Below, piece by piece: positions 1 through 6,026 of a DNA stretch of 26,276 bases. The stretch comes from a virus: positions 1-26,276 of IMG/VR virus record IMGVR_UViG_3300042541_000066; one strand, given 5' to 3'. Both the position numbers and the translations under genes were made by a program. Under the pieces are notes generated by a model. The model had not been told where the DNA came from. It saw only the letters and a list, made by a program, of their open reading frames with translations, and made no database searches. The stretch's first letter is position 1; each line of letters starts with the position of its first letter.

Positions 1-1
1 G

Positions 2-133
2 GAAGTTGCTACAATTGTGGCGCTTCTGGAATCCCAAAGAGACTTTGCAATGGGACATGCCGCCAAACTTGCTAAAGAAAATGCTGAGTTAATAGCAAAG
101 ATTAGCGGACTTGAGGCATCTAAACCGGCGTAG
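2..133 (+). CDS. C-terminal end of an upstream gene, unknown function (partial)
   Basis: The frame is open from the window edge and stops with TAG at 131-133, leaving 43 residues. The visible end is helical in character, with a run of Leu, Ile and Ala at heptad-like spacing (LLESQRD, then KLAKENAELIAKISGLE), which suggests a short coiled coil. The start lies outside the window. It is followed after 27 nt by the next gene on the same strand, so it probably belongs to the same transcript. It could be the end of a scaffold or another virion protein, but nothing here decides that. Confidence 0.6.
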   Translation, partial: EVATIVALLESQRDFAMGHAAKLAKENAELIAKISGLEASKPA

Positions 134-148
134 TCTTACCCTACATTT

Positions 149-155
149 AGGAGAG
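149..155 (+). promoter_or_regulatory. Shine-Dalgarno site for the 161-649 gene
   Basis: AGGAGAG lies 5 nt before the ATG at 161. The next codon is also ATG, and the spacing favours the first. This is one of the stronger ribosome binding sites in the window, at a gene that does not overlap its predecessor. Confidence 0.7.
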
Positions 156-160
156 CAGTT

Positions 161-649
161 ATGATGCAGTATGACGTACTGTCATATCACAATACGGCTA
201 CTGGTGTGGCTGTGCCGTATAGGACCCGTTTGAAGGGGGTCATAGTTTCCCCAACAAGTTCAAGTGCGCTAAACGTATCACTTTGCGATAACAATCTGAA
301 GACGGGGACATACAACATTCCGGGTACTACTGTATGTACAGTGACCTTGGTTAATCACGGCTTGACCGCAGGCCAAAGTCGTGTTGTTTTAAACTTCACT
401 TCTGGCTCCGCAGTACCTGATACTTATTTAGTTAAGACAACACCAACAGCAGATACATTTACTGTAACTACTGCAGTGTTAACTACAAGTGGAAATGTAA
501 GCATATACACTGATATTTTGATTGAGATTGATTGCTTTACAGCAACAGCGTTTTATACGTTAATCCCCGGTGAGGGTGTAATAGCAACAAATGGAGTTTA
601 TGTATTTCTCCCGTCTACAACAGTTTCAACCACTATTTTCTACGGATAA
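161..649 (+). CDS. Beta-rich virion-associated protein, copy 1 of a tandem pair
   Basis: This 162-aa protein has no Cys-His site, signal peptide or membrane segment that I can see. It is rich in Thr, Val, Ser and Gly in alternating patterns, as expected for beta structure. Its layout is an RTRLKG motif near residue 22, a KTGTY segment followed by a T-V-x-HGLTAGQ module in the middle, then SGNVSIYTDILIEID and an IPGEGV...NGVYV...FYG ending. The middle HGL-x-x-GQ module is a type I recognise from phage tail and baseplate proteins. The next gene has the same length and the same landmarks in the same order, so the two are paralogues. A decoration, fibre-tip or baseplate role is an inference. Confidence 0.75.
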   Translation: MMQYDVLSYHNTATGVAVPYRTRLKGVIVSPTSSSALNVSLCDNNLKTGTYNIPGTTVCTVTLVNHGLTAGQSRVVLNFTSGSAVPDTYLVKTTPTADTFTVTTAVLTTSGNVSIYTDILIEIDCFTATAFYTLIPGEGVIATNGVYVFLPSTTVSTTIFYG

Positions 650-652
650 GTC

Positions 653-1141
653 ATGGGTATGCAAACTGATGTAACAGCAGGCTACGCTACTGGCCCAGGT
701 GCATTGATTACATCTAACAGAACGCGCCTTAAAGGGCTTACTGTTACATCTGGTACGGTATCAGCTAGAAATATGGCGGTGTGTAATCCATCTACCAAGA
801 AGTCAGGTACATATAGCCAATCAGTAGGTACTGTAACTGTAACTATGACGGCGCATGGGCTGATTAATGGGCAGCGGGTGTTTATAGAAATACTGACAGG
901 CACAACTCGTGCTGGTATGTATAACATTACTTATATCAACGCAAATTCATTTTCATTCACAGCAATACCCAATGCAACTACATCAGGTAGCGTGAATATG
1001 TACCCTGACATACATGTTGAGATTGATACGTTCACTACGGTTGGCTTACCTGTTAAAATTCCAGGTGAAGGTATTCTTTGCCCAAATGGACTTTTTGTTG
1101 GCGTAGGTGCTTCTGTTACTTGCAGTGTATTTTACGGATAA
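653..1141 (+). CDS. Beta-rich virion-associated protein, copy 2 of a tandem pair
   Basis: This protein is also exactly 162 aa and starts 3 nt after the stop of copy 1. It shares RTRLKG, KSGTY, the T-V-T-x-x-AHGLxNGQ module, SG-[NS]-V-x-x-Y-x-DI-x-x-EID-x-FT, IPGEGI, NGLFV and the final FYG. The core between these landmarks has diverged strongly, especially the segments after GQ, so the duplication is old or the two copies have different partners. The two proteins may form a hetero-oligomer or be alternative surface proteins. The start ATG at 653 gives MGMQTDV. A second ATG two codons later is possible, but it would shorten the match to copy 1. Confidence 0.75.
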   Translation: MGMQTDVTAGYATGPGALITSNRTRLKGLTVTSGTVSARNMAVCNPSTKKSGTYSQSVGTVTVTMTAHGLINGQRVFIEILTGTTRAGMYNITYINANSFSFTAIPNATTSGSVNMYPDIHVEIDTFTTVGLPVKIPGEGILCPNGLFVGVGASVTCSVFYG

Positions 1142-1144
1142 ATC

Positions 1145-1738
1145 ATGAAAACTAAGAAAATGGCAGATGGTGGAGATACGGGATATCCAACTCCCCCTAC
1201 ATATCCTTTCTATGGCAATGAGCAAAAGCCAGCTACTACTACACCTAATGGCAATATCCAGCCAGCATCACAGCCTATGCAGCCTTTAGCAGCCCCACAG
1301 CCTACCCAGATGAATAAGGGTGGCAAGGTTGGTAATAGTATGCTGAAAACAGAAATGGCTAAGCTGGACAAGGCTTCAGATACAGCTCCGCTTGGAAGGC
1401 GTGATTACAAAGAAACAATGCGTGATCTAGCTATAGATAAGCGTAGAGCAGCTATGGATAAGGGTGATAATAGTGAGGCATTTAGCTTAATGGGTGATTC
1501 CATTAGCAAGCGCAAAGATATAGAGGGTGGTAAGTACCGCAGGGAGCTATCTACTGGAGAGCGCGAATCACTGCAAAATGCTGAAGATGCAAAGATCAGA
1601 GCCAAAGAAAATGCTGGCATGAAGAAAGCTAAGGGCGGCACTGTTAAGATGGCTAAGGGTGGATCTGTAAGGTCATCAGCCTCACGCAGAGGAGATGGAA
1701 TAGCTCAGCGCGGCAAGACTAAAGGACGGATGGTGTAA
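1145..1738 (+). CDS. Basic small protein with a KGG and SRRGDG C-terminal tag (tag protein 1)
   Basis: A 197-aa Lys/Gly/Pro-rich protein. The N-terminus has MADGGDTGYP, followed by a Pro/Gln/Thr-rich disordered stretch to about residue 55. A first KGGKVG patch comes next, then a charged helical region (KLDKASDTAPLGRRDYKE and on to about residue 155). The C-terminus carries two KGG patches and then SRRGDGIAQRGKTKGRMV. It starts 3 nt after the upstream stop and overlaps the next ATG by 1 nt. I do not recognise an enzymatic domain. The tag recurs in the next four genes. I infer a virion-associated or DNA-binding protein with a sorting or docking end, but the function is unknown. Confidence 0.8.
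   Translation: MKTKKMADGGDTGYPTPPTYPFYGNEQKPATTTPNGNIQPASQPMQPLAAPQPTQMNKGGKVGNSMLKTEMAKLDKASDTAPLGRRDYKETMRDLAIDKRRAAMDKGDNSEAFSLMGDSISKRKDIEGGKYRRELSTGERESLQNAEDAKIRAKENAGMKKAKGGTVKMAKGGSVRSSASRRGDGIAQRGKTKGRMV
1631..1735 (+). repeat. C-terminal tag, copy 1
   Basis: This encodes two K-GG-x-V patches followed by ASRRGDGIAQRGKTKGRMV. The codons for the closing KGR contain AAGGA at 1722-1726, about 11 nt before the next ATG at 1738. Confidence 0.8.
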
Positions 1739-2286
1739 TGGGCTGGTTTACGAGTCTTGTTACAGGCTGTAATTCTGCCTGTGAGGCGGCTAAGAGAGAA
1801 GAGGTAAGGCAGTTTAATTGTCAGACTGCTTACAAGATGTCATGTGAGGCATGGGCTGCTAAGCAGGCAGCCATAAAAAAAGAAAATGAAAAGATTGAGG
1901 CTGCAAATAAGGCGGCTAAGGAAAAGTACGAAGCAGATAAGGAAAAGTACGAAGCAGATAAAAGGGTAAAAATATCTGAGAGTGGGTCGGCAAATTTAAA
2001 ATCTAGAAGTAAATTTAAGGCAATCCACACATCTTCAGGGGATAGGGCATCTAGGAGTATTCGCAGATCTGAAATAAATGTACCAAAGATAGCTACACCT
2101 ATAGCTATGTATGCAAATGCTGCAGCCGCCCCAAAAAGAAAAAGATTGAAGATGTTTAGTGCTGATGACTCTGATTTTGGCAACGTAAATGATCTGTATG
2201 GAATGAAGCGTGGTGGAGTTACTATGGCATCTAGGCGCGGTGATGGAGCTGCTATTAGAGGCAAAACTAGGGCGGGGATGAAATAA
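1738..2286 (+). CDS. Cys-containing coiled-coil protein with the shared C-terminal tag (tag protein 2)
   Basis: A 182-aa protein whose ATG overlaps the preceding TAA (TAATG). The N-terminus has four Cys within about 40 residues (TGCNSACEAA, then FNCQTAYKMSCEAW). A long Lys/Glu/Ala helix follows, about residues 40-75, and contains a duplicated 7-residue unit KEKYEAD that is also repeated in the DNA at 1921-1962. The central part is basic. The end is a divergent tag, KRGGVTMASRRGDGAAIRGKTRAGMK. The N-terminus does not resemble the other tagged proteins. The paired Cys could form disulfides or bind metal. Function unknown; a virion-associated role is inferred from the tag and location. Confidence 0.78.
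   Translation: MGWFTSLVTGCNSACEAAKREEVRQFNCQTAYKMSCEAWAAKQAAIKKENEKIEAANKAAKEKYEADKEKYEADKRVKISESGSANLKSRSKFKAIHTSSGDRASRSIRRSEINVPKIATPIAMYANAAAAPKRKRLKMFSADDSDFGNVNDLYGMKRGGVTMASRRGDGAAIRGKTRAGMK
2206..2283 (+). repeat. C-terminal tag, copy 2
   Basis: This encodes K-R-GG-V-T-M then ASRRGDGAAIRGKTRAGMK. It is the most divergent of the five adjacent tags: A replaces I after DG, and the order is AGM at the end. It runs to the codon before the TAATG overlap at 2286. Confidence 0.75.
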
Positions 2287-2558
2287 TGATTAATAATGCA
2301 GCTAGATATAGAAACTACATGGATACTAATAATGCAGCTAAGGCAGCTGCTTATCAGAATGCGCCTAAGATTAACCCATACATGCAGGCACAAGCTCCAC
2401 AAGCTACTGGAGCCCCACAAGCTCCACGCCCTCCTGTAGCAGGTGGTCCACTGGGCGGTCCTTCATGGAAGAAGGGTGGCAAGGTTAAGCGCAGCCAAGC
2501 ATCTAAGAGGGCAGATGGAATTGCTCAAAAAGGCAAGACTAAAGGGAGATTTGTATAA
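2286..2558 (+). CDS. Short Ala/Pro/Gln-rich protein with the shared C-terminal tag (tag protein 3)
   Basis: A 90-aa protein translated from an ATG that overlaps the previous stop. The N-terminal 35 residues are Asn/Ala/Tyr-rich (MINNAARYRNYMDTNNAAK). The middle is a disordered PQAP stretch to about residue 60, followed by WKKGGKVKRSQASKRADGIAQKGKTKGRFV. About a third of the protein is tag, so it is close to a minimal member of this set. No catalytic motif is visible. It overlaps the next gene by 1 nt. Confidence 0.78.
   Translation: MINNAARYRNYMDTNNAAKAAAYQNAPKINPYMQAQAPQATGAPQAPRPPVAGGPLGGPSWKKGGKVKRSQASKRADGIAQKGKTKGRFV
2469..2555 (+). repeat. C-terminal tag, copy 3
   Basis: This encodes KKGGKV then ASKRADGIAQKGKTKGRFV. 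It is the only copy with RADG in place of RGDG. Confidence 0.78.
2544..2548 (+). promoter_or_regulatory. Shine-Dalgarno site embedded in the tag codons
   Basis: GGGAG lies 9 nt before the ATG at 2558. These bases are the Gly-Arg codons of the tag's KGR, so the end of one protein and the ribosome binding site of the next share sequence. Confidence 0.6.
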
Positions 2559-3289
2559 TGGCTAAACCAAAACCAGTAGCTAAAGCACCTGTTAAGGCAG
2601 CTCCAGCCCCTGTTAAGGCTGCACCTGTTCCTGTTAAAGCACCTGTTAAGGCTGCACCTGCTCCTGTTAAGGCTGCACCTACTCCTGTTAAGGCACCTGT
2701 TAAGGCAGCTCCAGCCCCAATCGCACCTAAGCAAGCGCTGAATCCTACGCAGCAGTTGCGGGCACCAATGCAGGAAATGGCTCCGCAGCAAAGTGCCGGG
2801 GCTCAGCGGCGGCTCTCCGACACCTCTCAGCAATCTATGCCAGCTTTGCGCCCTTATCCAGGTCAGGGCAATGATATGCCTCAACAAGATCCATCATGGA
2901 TGAGGCAGGGGGCTGCAGATGGGTTGAGACAGCCTCCAAATAGTACGCAAGGTGGATCACAGCAGCCTTACGCTCAGCAACAACGGGGCGGTGGATCACA
3001 ACAGCCTCAGGGTTCTAACCTTACTCAGCAGTCATCTGCTCCTGCATGGGGTGGTGGATCTCAAGCAGCTCCATCATTGGGTGCTCAGGCAAATACAACA
3101 GGTGGTGCAGGACTTGCCGCTCTTGGAAACAATGCATCAAAAGCTAGAGGTGGTGTAATCAGAATGGCTAAAGGTGGGATTGTTAAGATGGCTAAAGGTG
3201 GTAAAGTATCAGCACCTAAAGTTTCTGTAGCATCTAGGCGCGGTGATGGTATCGCTCAGCGCGGTAAAACTAAAGGGAGGATTGTATAA
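2558..3289 (+). CDS. Repeat-rich Pro/Ala/Lys then Gln/Gly protein with the shared C-terminal tag (tag protein 4)
   Basis: A 243-aa low-complexity protein. Residues 1-55 are tandem PVKAAPA or PVKAPVK units, similar to the Lys/Ala/Pro-rich tails of histone-like proteins. Residues 60-190 are Gln/Ser/Gly-rich with repeated GGSQQP. The C-terminus carries three successive GG patches (RGGVIRMAKGGIVKMAKGGKV) and the tag VASRRGDGIAQRGKTKGRIV. The basic N-terminus could bind nucleic acid, but that is only inferred from composition. The ATG overlaps the upstream TAA, and the stop overlaps the next ATG (TAATG). Confidence 0.78.
   Translation: MAKPKPVAKAPVKAAPAPVKAAPVPVKAPVKAAPAPVKAAPTPVKAPVKAAPAPIAPKQALNPTQQLRAPMQEMAPQQSAGAQRRLSDTSQQSMPALRPYPGQGNDMPQQDPSWMRQGAADGLRQPPNSTQGGSQQPYAQQQRGGGSQQPQGSNLTQQSSAPAWGGGSQAAPSLGAQANTTGGAGLAALGNNASKARGGVIRMAKGGIVKMAKGGKVSAPKVSVASRRGDGIAQRGKTKGRIV
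2591..2717 (+). repeat. PVKAA/PVKAP coding repeats
   Basis: Imperfect in-frame repeats of a CCTGTTAAGG-type unit encode alternating PVKAA and PVKAP segments. Near identity at the DNA level suggests expansion by slippage or unequal recombination. The reading frame is kept throughout. Confidence 0.75.
3149..3286 (+). repeat. C-terminal tag, copy 4
   Basis: This encodes three GG patches followed by ASRRGDGIAQRGKTKGRIV. The core matches copy 1 except for the penultimate residue (I for M). Confidence 0.8.
3275..3280 (+). promoter_or_regulatory. Shine-Dalgarno site embedded in the tag codons
   Basis: GGGAGG, formed by the Gly-Arg codons of the tag, lies 8 nt before the ATG at 3289. This is the best example of the tag DNA doubling as a ribosome binding site. 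Confidence 0.65.
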
Positions 3290-3789
3290 TGAGCATGTTT
3301 TCAACTTTAATGTCAAAGCTACCAACAAAGGGGCCTGCATTGGATGCACTGAAAGGTGGTGTAAAGGGGGGTATTAATCCTGGAGGCATGTTTGGCGCTA
3401 TACAACGTGCGGCACAGGAAGCGGCAGCCAAAGCGGCAGCAGCTAAGGCGCAGCAAGCGGCAGCAGCTAAGGCGCAGCAAGCGGCAGCAGCTAAGGCGCA
3501 GCAAGCGGCAGCAGCTAAGGCAGCGGAAGCAGCCAAATTAAAAGCACAGCAGGATGCAGCAGCTAAGGTAGCAGCAGCAGCTAAGGCGGCAGCAGCAGCT
3601 AAGGCTCCAGTATTGCCGCCTAAGCCTATGCCTTTCACCCCACCTAAGCAAAGTATTCGGAATATTATTCAAGCTGCTGTGTCTAGAGCGCCAGCTACTG
3701 CACCTGTTAAGATGGCTAAAGGCGGTTCAGCATCTAGCAGGGGTGATGGCATTGCTAGGAAGGGTAAGACACGCGGGAAAATAATTTGA
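3289..3789 (+). CDS. Ala/Lys/Gln helical-repeat protein with the shared C-terminal tag (tag protein 5)
   Basis: A 166-aa protein. Residues 1-40 are MSMFSTLMSKLPTKGPALDALKGG followed by a glycine-rich stretch. About residues 41-105 are an almost pure Ala/Lys/Gln helix built on an 8-residue AAAAKAQQ unit. A Pro-rich linker follows. The end is KMAKGGSASSRGDGIARKGKTRGKII. The long Ala-rich helix could act as a rod or coiled-coil spacer between the N-terminus and the tag. It overlaps the next gene by 3 nt as TTGA, with a TTG start. No enzymatic motif is visible. Confidence 0.78.
   Translation: MSMFSTLMSKLPTKGPALDALKGGVKGGINPGGMFGAIQRAAQEAAAKAAAAKAQQAAAAKAQQAAAAKAQQAAAAKAAEAAKLKAQQDAAAKVAAAAKAAAAAKAPVLPPKPMPFTPPKQSIRNIIQAAVSRAPATAPVKMAKGGSASSRGDGIARKGKTRGKII
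3433..3520 (+). repeat. 24-nt tandem repeat, three perfect copies plus a partial copy
   Basis: Units at 3433-3456, 3457-3480 and 3481-3504 are identical. A 16-nt partial copy follows. Each unit encodes AAAAKAQQ in frame. Perfect identity points to very recent expansion. Confidence 0.9.
3709..3786 (+). repeat. C-terminal tag, copy 5
   Basis: This encodes KMAKGGS then ASSRGDGIARKGKTRGKII. The core DG-I-A and GKT are retained. Confidence 0.78.
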
Positions 3790-4442
3790 AGAAGTCTAAA
3801 GTTGGTGTAGTAATGCATGAGTTTAAAACTGGGTCACTGAAGTCCTCATCAGGGCAGAAGGTGACTAACCCTAAACAGGGAATAGCTATAGCACTTAGCG
3901 AAGCCCGTAGAGCAAATAGAGGTGGTGAGATGGCTAGTAAACTATTCAAAGGCAAAGAGACATTTAAAGAAGAGTTAGCTGAAGGTAAGGCTGTTGCTAA
4001 GAAGCGCCTAACGCCTGCTCAGTTTGCAAGGGGTGAGAAGTCTGAAGGGCATAAAGAAGAGAATGCTATGCAGATTGGTAACAAGCTGCGCTCTGGCAAG
4101 ATGTCTCCTCAGGCTTATGCTAAGGCTGAGGCAGCTGAGCCCAAGGGAATGAGATTAGGTGGAAAGACTCTTGTAAAGATTAAGATACCAATTAACCGCC
4201 CCACATCATCACGCCGTATTCCAATAAGTGATAAGATGGCTGCAATGGTTCCAGGTCAGCCAGCAGTGAACAAAGCTTATAAGGAAGGTGGAGTTGTTCG
4301 CGCATCTAAAATGGGCAAGGTAGTATCTGGTGGGAATAAGCCTCATGGTGAGCACACAATCCAGAAGAAAGGTCGTACCCAAGCCGCTCAAATCAAGATG
4401 ACTGGTAGTAAAAAAATGAAGAGTGGTGGACGTATCATATGA
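3786..4442 (+). CDS. Conserved small phage protein with a DUF6496-like N-terminus
   Basis: A 218-aa basic protein. The N-terminal KKSKVGVVMHEFKTGSLKSSSG, then KVTNPKQGIAIALSEARRA, matches from memory the DUF6496 family, small proteins of unknown function in phages and bacteria. The middle (SKLFKGKETFKEELAEGK...LTPAQFARGEK...MSPQAYAKAEA) is helical and charged. The C-terminus has a KEGGVVRASKMG patch and HTIQKKGRTQAAQIKM, which resembles the upstream tag only loosely. The chosen TTG start overlaps the preceding TGA (TTGA) and keeps the conserved KKSKVG segment. The ATG at 3813 would cut into the conserved domain. It overlaps the next gene by 4 nt. Confidence 0.75.
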   Translation: MKKSKVGVVMHEFKTGSLKSSSGQKVTNPKQGIAIALSEARRANRGGEMASKLFKGKETFKEELAEGKAVAKKRLTPAQFARGEKSEGHKEENAMQIGNKLRSGKMSPQAYAKAEAAEPKGMRLGGKTLVKIKIPINRPTSSRRIPISDKMAAMVPGQPAVNKAYKEGGVVRASKMGKVVSGGNKPHGEHTIQKKGRTQAAQIKMTGSKKMKSGGRII

Positions 4443-4618
4443 TGGCCTCACGCGGCATGGGTGATATCAGCCCTGCTAAGATCAAGAAGATCAAGAAGCG
4501 TGATGGAAACTTGCCTGTTACGCTCTATAAGAAGGGCGGCAGGGTTGGGTTATTTGCTAACATGCATGCTAAGCGTAAGCGCATAGCATCAGGTTCTGGC
4601 GAGAAGATGGGTAAGTAA
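4439..4618 (+). CDS. 59-aa basic protein, MASRGMGDI type
   Basis: The ATG at 4439 overlaps the previous TGA as ATGA. A second ATG directly follows at 4442 and could equally be the start. The protein begins MMASRGMGDISPAKIKKIKKRDG and continues with LYKKGGRVGLFANMHAKRK. It has a single KGG patch like the tagged proteins but lacks the DG-I-A-x-RGKT core. I have seen this MASRGMGDISP start in other phage small proteins, with no known function. The stop overlaps the next ATG (TAATG). Confidence 0.72.
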   Translation: MMASRGMGDISPAKIKKIKKRDGNLPVTLYKKGGRVGLFANMHAKRKRIASGSGEKMGK

Positions 4619-4797
4619 TGGCTAAAACCAAAGTTAATGCTGCCGGTAATTACACAAAGCCTACTCTACGCAAGAAGATTGTGGCTCAGGTAAAAGCAGC
4701 TGCAACTCAGGGTACTGGCGCTGGGGAATGGTCAGCTAGAAAGGCTCAACTTGTAGCCAAGAAATATAAGGCTGCAGGTGGAGGCTATAAAGATTGA
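4618..4797 (+). CDS. 59-aa conserved phage protein, WSARKAQ...GGGY type
   Basis: The protein starts MAKTKVNAAGNYTKPTLRKK and ends GEWSARKAQLVAKKY, then KAAGGGYKD. The pattern KP-x-LR-x-x-I ... G-x-WSARK-x-Q-L-x-x-x-Y ... GGGY is one I recall from a family of unknown function in phages and large viruses, possibly DUF5872. The name is from memory and needs checking. Its ATG overlaps the preceding TAA, and its TGA overlaps the next TTG start. Confidence 0.72.
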   Translation: MAKTKVNAAGNYTKPTLRKKIVAQVKAAATQGTGAGEWSARKAQLVAKKYKAAGGGYKD

Positions 4798-5027
4798 AAG
4801 CCCCACAGAAATCACTGAAAGATTGGGGTGATCAGAAATGGAGCACCAAGTCAGGGAAGCCCTCCTCTAAAACAGGAGAGCGTTATTTACCAGAAGCAGC
4901 AATAAAGGCTTTAAGCCCAGCAGAGTATGCAGCTACTACCCGTGCAAAACGTGCAGGCAAGGCAGCAGGTAAGCAGTTTGTAGCACAGCCCAAGACTATT
5001 GCAAAGAAAACAGCAAGGTACAGATAA
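4794..5027 (+). CDS. 77-aa conserved basic phage protein, KSLKDWGDQKW type
   Basis: The protein reads KAPQKSLKDWGDQKWSTKSG, then KPSSKTGERYLPEAAIKAL, and ends in KKTARYR. The pattern KSLK-x-W ... KW-x-TKSGKPS ... TGERYLP-x-x-AIKAL-x-x-x-EYAATT-x-AKRAG is conserved in phage and some large-virus small proteins that I recognise but cannot name. The TTG start at 4794 sits in a TTGA overlap with the previous stop. No ATG occurs before the conserved region, so the rare start is well supported. Its TAA overlaps the next ATG. Confidence 0.75.
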   Translation: MKAPQKSLKDWGDQKWSTKSGKPSSKTGERYLPEAAIKALSPAEYAATTRAKRAGKAAGKQFVAQPKTIAKKTARYR

Positions 5028-5281
5028 TGGCTAAGACTGAAGCGTGGCAGCGCAAGGAAGGCAAGTCTGAGAGTGGCGGCTTAAACGCTAAGGGTAGGGC
5101 CTCTTACAATAAGGCTAACCCAGGAAAGCCAGGGCTAAAGGCCCCGCAGCCAGAAGGCGGTAGCCGTAAGAAGTCATTCTGCGCTAGGATGTCAGGAATG
5201 AAGAAGAAGCTAACTTCTGCTAAGACGGCAAATGATCCAGATAGCCGCATTAACAAAAGTCTAAAAAAATGGAAATGTTAA
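5027..5281 (+). CDS. 84-aa conserved protein, DUF6321-like
   Basis: The protein has SGGLNAKGRASYNKANPG, PQPEGGSRKKSFCARMSG and MKKKLTSAKTANDPDSRINK, and ends in SLKKWKC. This is a strongly conserved layout that I recall as DUF6321 or a close relative, found in phages and also in giant viruses. Its function is unknown. The two Cys (in SFCARM and the final KWKC) are part of the conserved pattern. It is the last gene of the overlapping chain. Its stop directly abuts the ATG of the connector-like gene at 5282. Confidence 0.75.
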   Translation: MAKTEAWQRKEGKSESGGLNAKGRASYNKANPGKPGLKAPQPEGGSRKKSFCARMSGMKKKLTSAKTANDPDSRINKSLKKWKC

Positions 5282-6022
5282 ATGCCATATACAGTAGCCA
5301 CATCAACATTCAATCCAGCCCTCAATGAGCTTATAGAAGAAGCCTTTGAGAGATGCGGCCTTGAGCTGCGTAGTGGATATGACTTTAGAACAGCTAGGAG
5401 AAGTCTTAACTTCTTGCTAACTGAGTGGGCTAATCGTGGGATAAACCTGTGGACTATAGAGCAGGGAACAATCCCATTGGAGCAGGGCGTATATGTATAT
5501 GACCTCCCAGATAACACTATAGATTTGGTTGAGCATGTAATCAGGACTAATCCTGGAATTATGAACAACCAGACAGATTTGAATATTAATAGGATTAGTG
5601 TATCTACATACGCCACTATTCCTAATAAGCTAACGCAAGGCCGCCCTATCCAGGTGTGGATAAACCGCAGATCTGGGCAGACCACAAATTTGCTTGGAGC
5701 TGAGCAACAGAATCCACAGATCAATATCTGGCCTGCGCCTAGTCAGGGGACCTTAGCAGCTCCTTATTATTACTTTGTTTACTGGCGGCTAGTAAGAATG
5801 CCAGATGCAGGTAATGGTGCTAATGTAGAAGGAATTCCTTTTAGGTTCCAGAACGCCATTGTTTCTGGGCTGGCATACATGTTAGCTATTAAGTTGCCCA
5901 ATGCAATTGACCGTGTGCCAATGCTTAAAGCACAGTATGATGAGGCTTGGCAGTTAGCAGCTGAAGAGGATAGAGAGAAGGCTCCACTGCGGTTTGTACC
6001 GCGCATGATCTCTTACAGGTAG
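5282..6022 (+). CDS. Head-to-tail adaptor-like protein (P22 gp4 / T7 gp11 type)
   Basis: A 246-aa protein. The N-terminal helical region (FNPALNELIEEAFERCGLEL, then the ARRSLNFLLTEWANRG segment) and the following LWTIEQGTIPLEQGVYVYDL are typical of a family of podovirus neck proteins that I believe are related to the P22 gp4 or T7 tail tubular A adaptors. The C-terminal helices (AIVSGLAYMLAIKLP, AQYDEAWQLAAEEDREKAPLR) are also typical. Such proteins form a ring under the portal that joins head to tail. Family assignment is by pattern recognition. The Shine-Dalgarno site is weak, and translation may be coupled to the abutting upstream gene. Confidence 0.75.
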   Translation: MPYTVATSTFNPALNELIEEAFERCGLELRSGYDFRTARRSLNFLLTEWANRGINLWTIEQGTIPLEQGVYVYDLPDNTIDLVEHVIRTNPGIMNNQTDLNINRISVSTYATIPNKLTQGRPIQVWINRRSGQTTNLLGAEQQNPQINIWPAPSQGTLAAPYYYFVYWRLVRMPDAGNGANVEGIPFRFQNAIVSGLAYMLAIKLPNAIDRVPMLKAQYDEAWQLAAEEDREKAPLRFVPRMISYR

Positions 6023-6026
6023 AATC

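Noticed and set aside
3270-3638. Minus-strand open frame of 122 codons opposite the Ala/Lys repeat gene
   Set aside because: It mirrors the low-complexity repeats of the + gene (Ala/Cys-rich translation). It has no plausible start context and is antisense to a well-supported gene.
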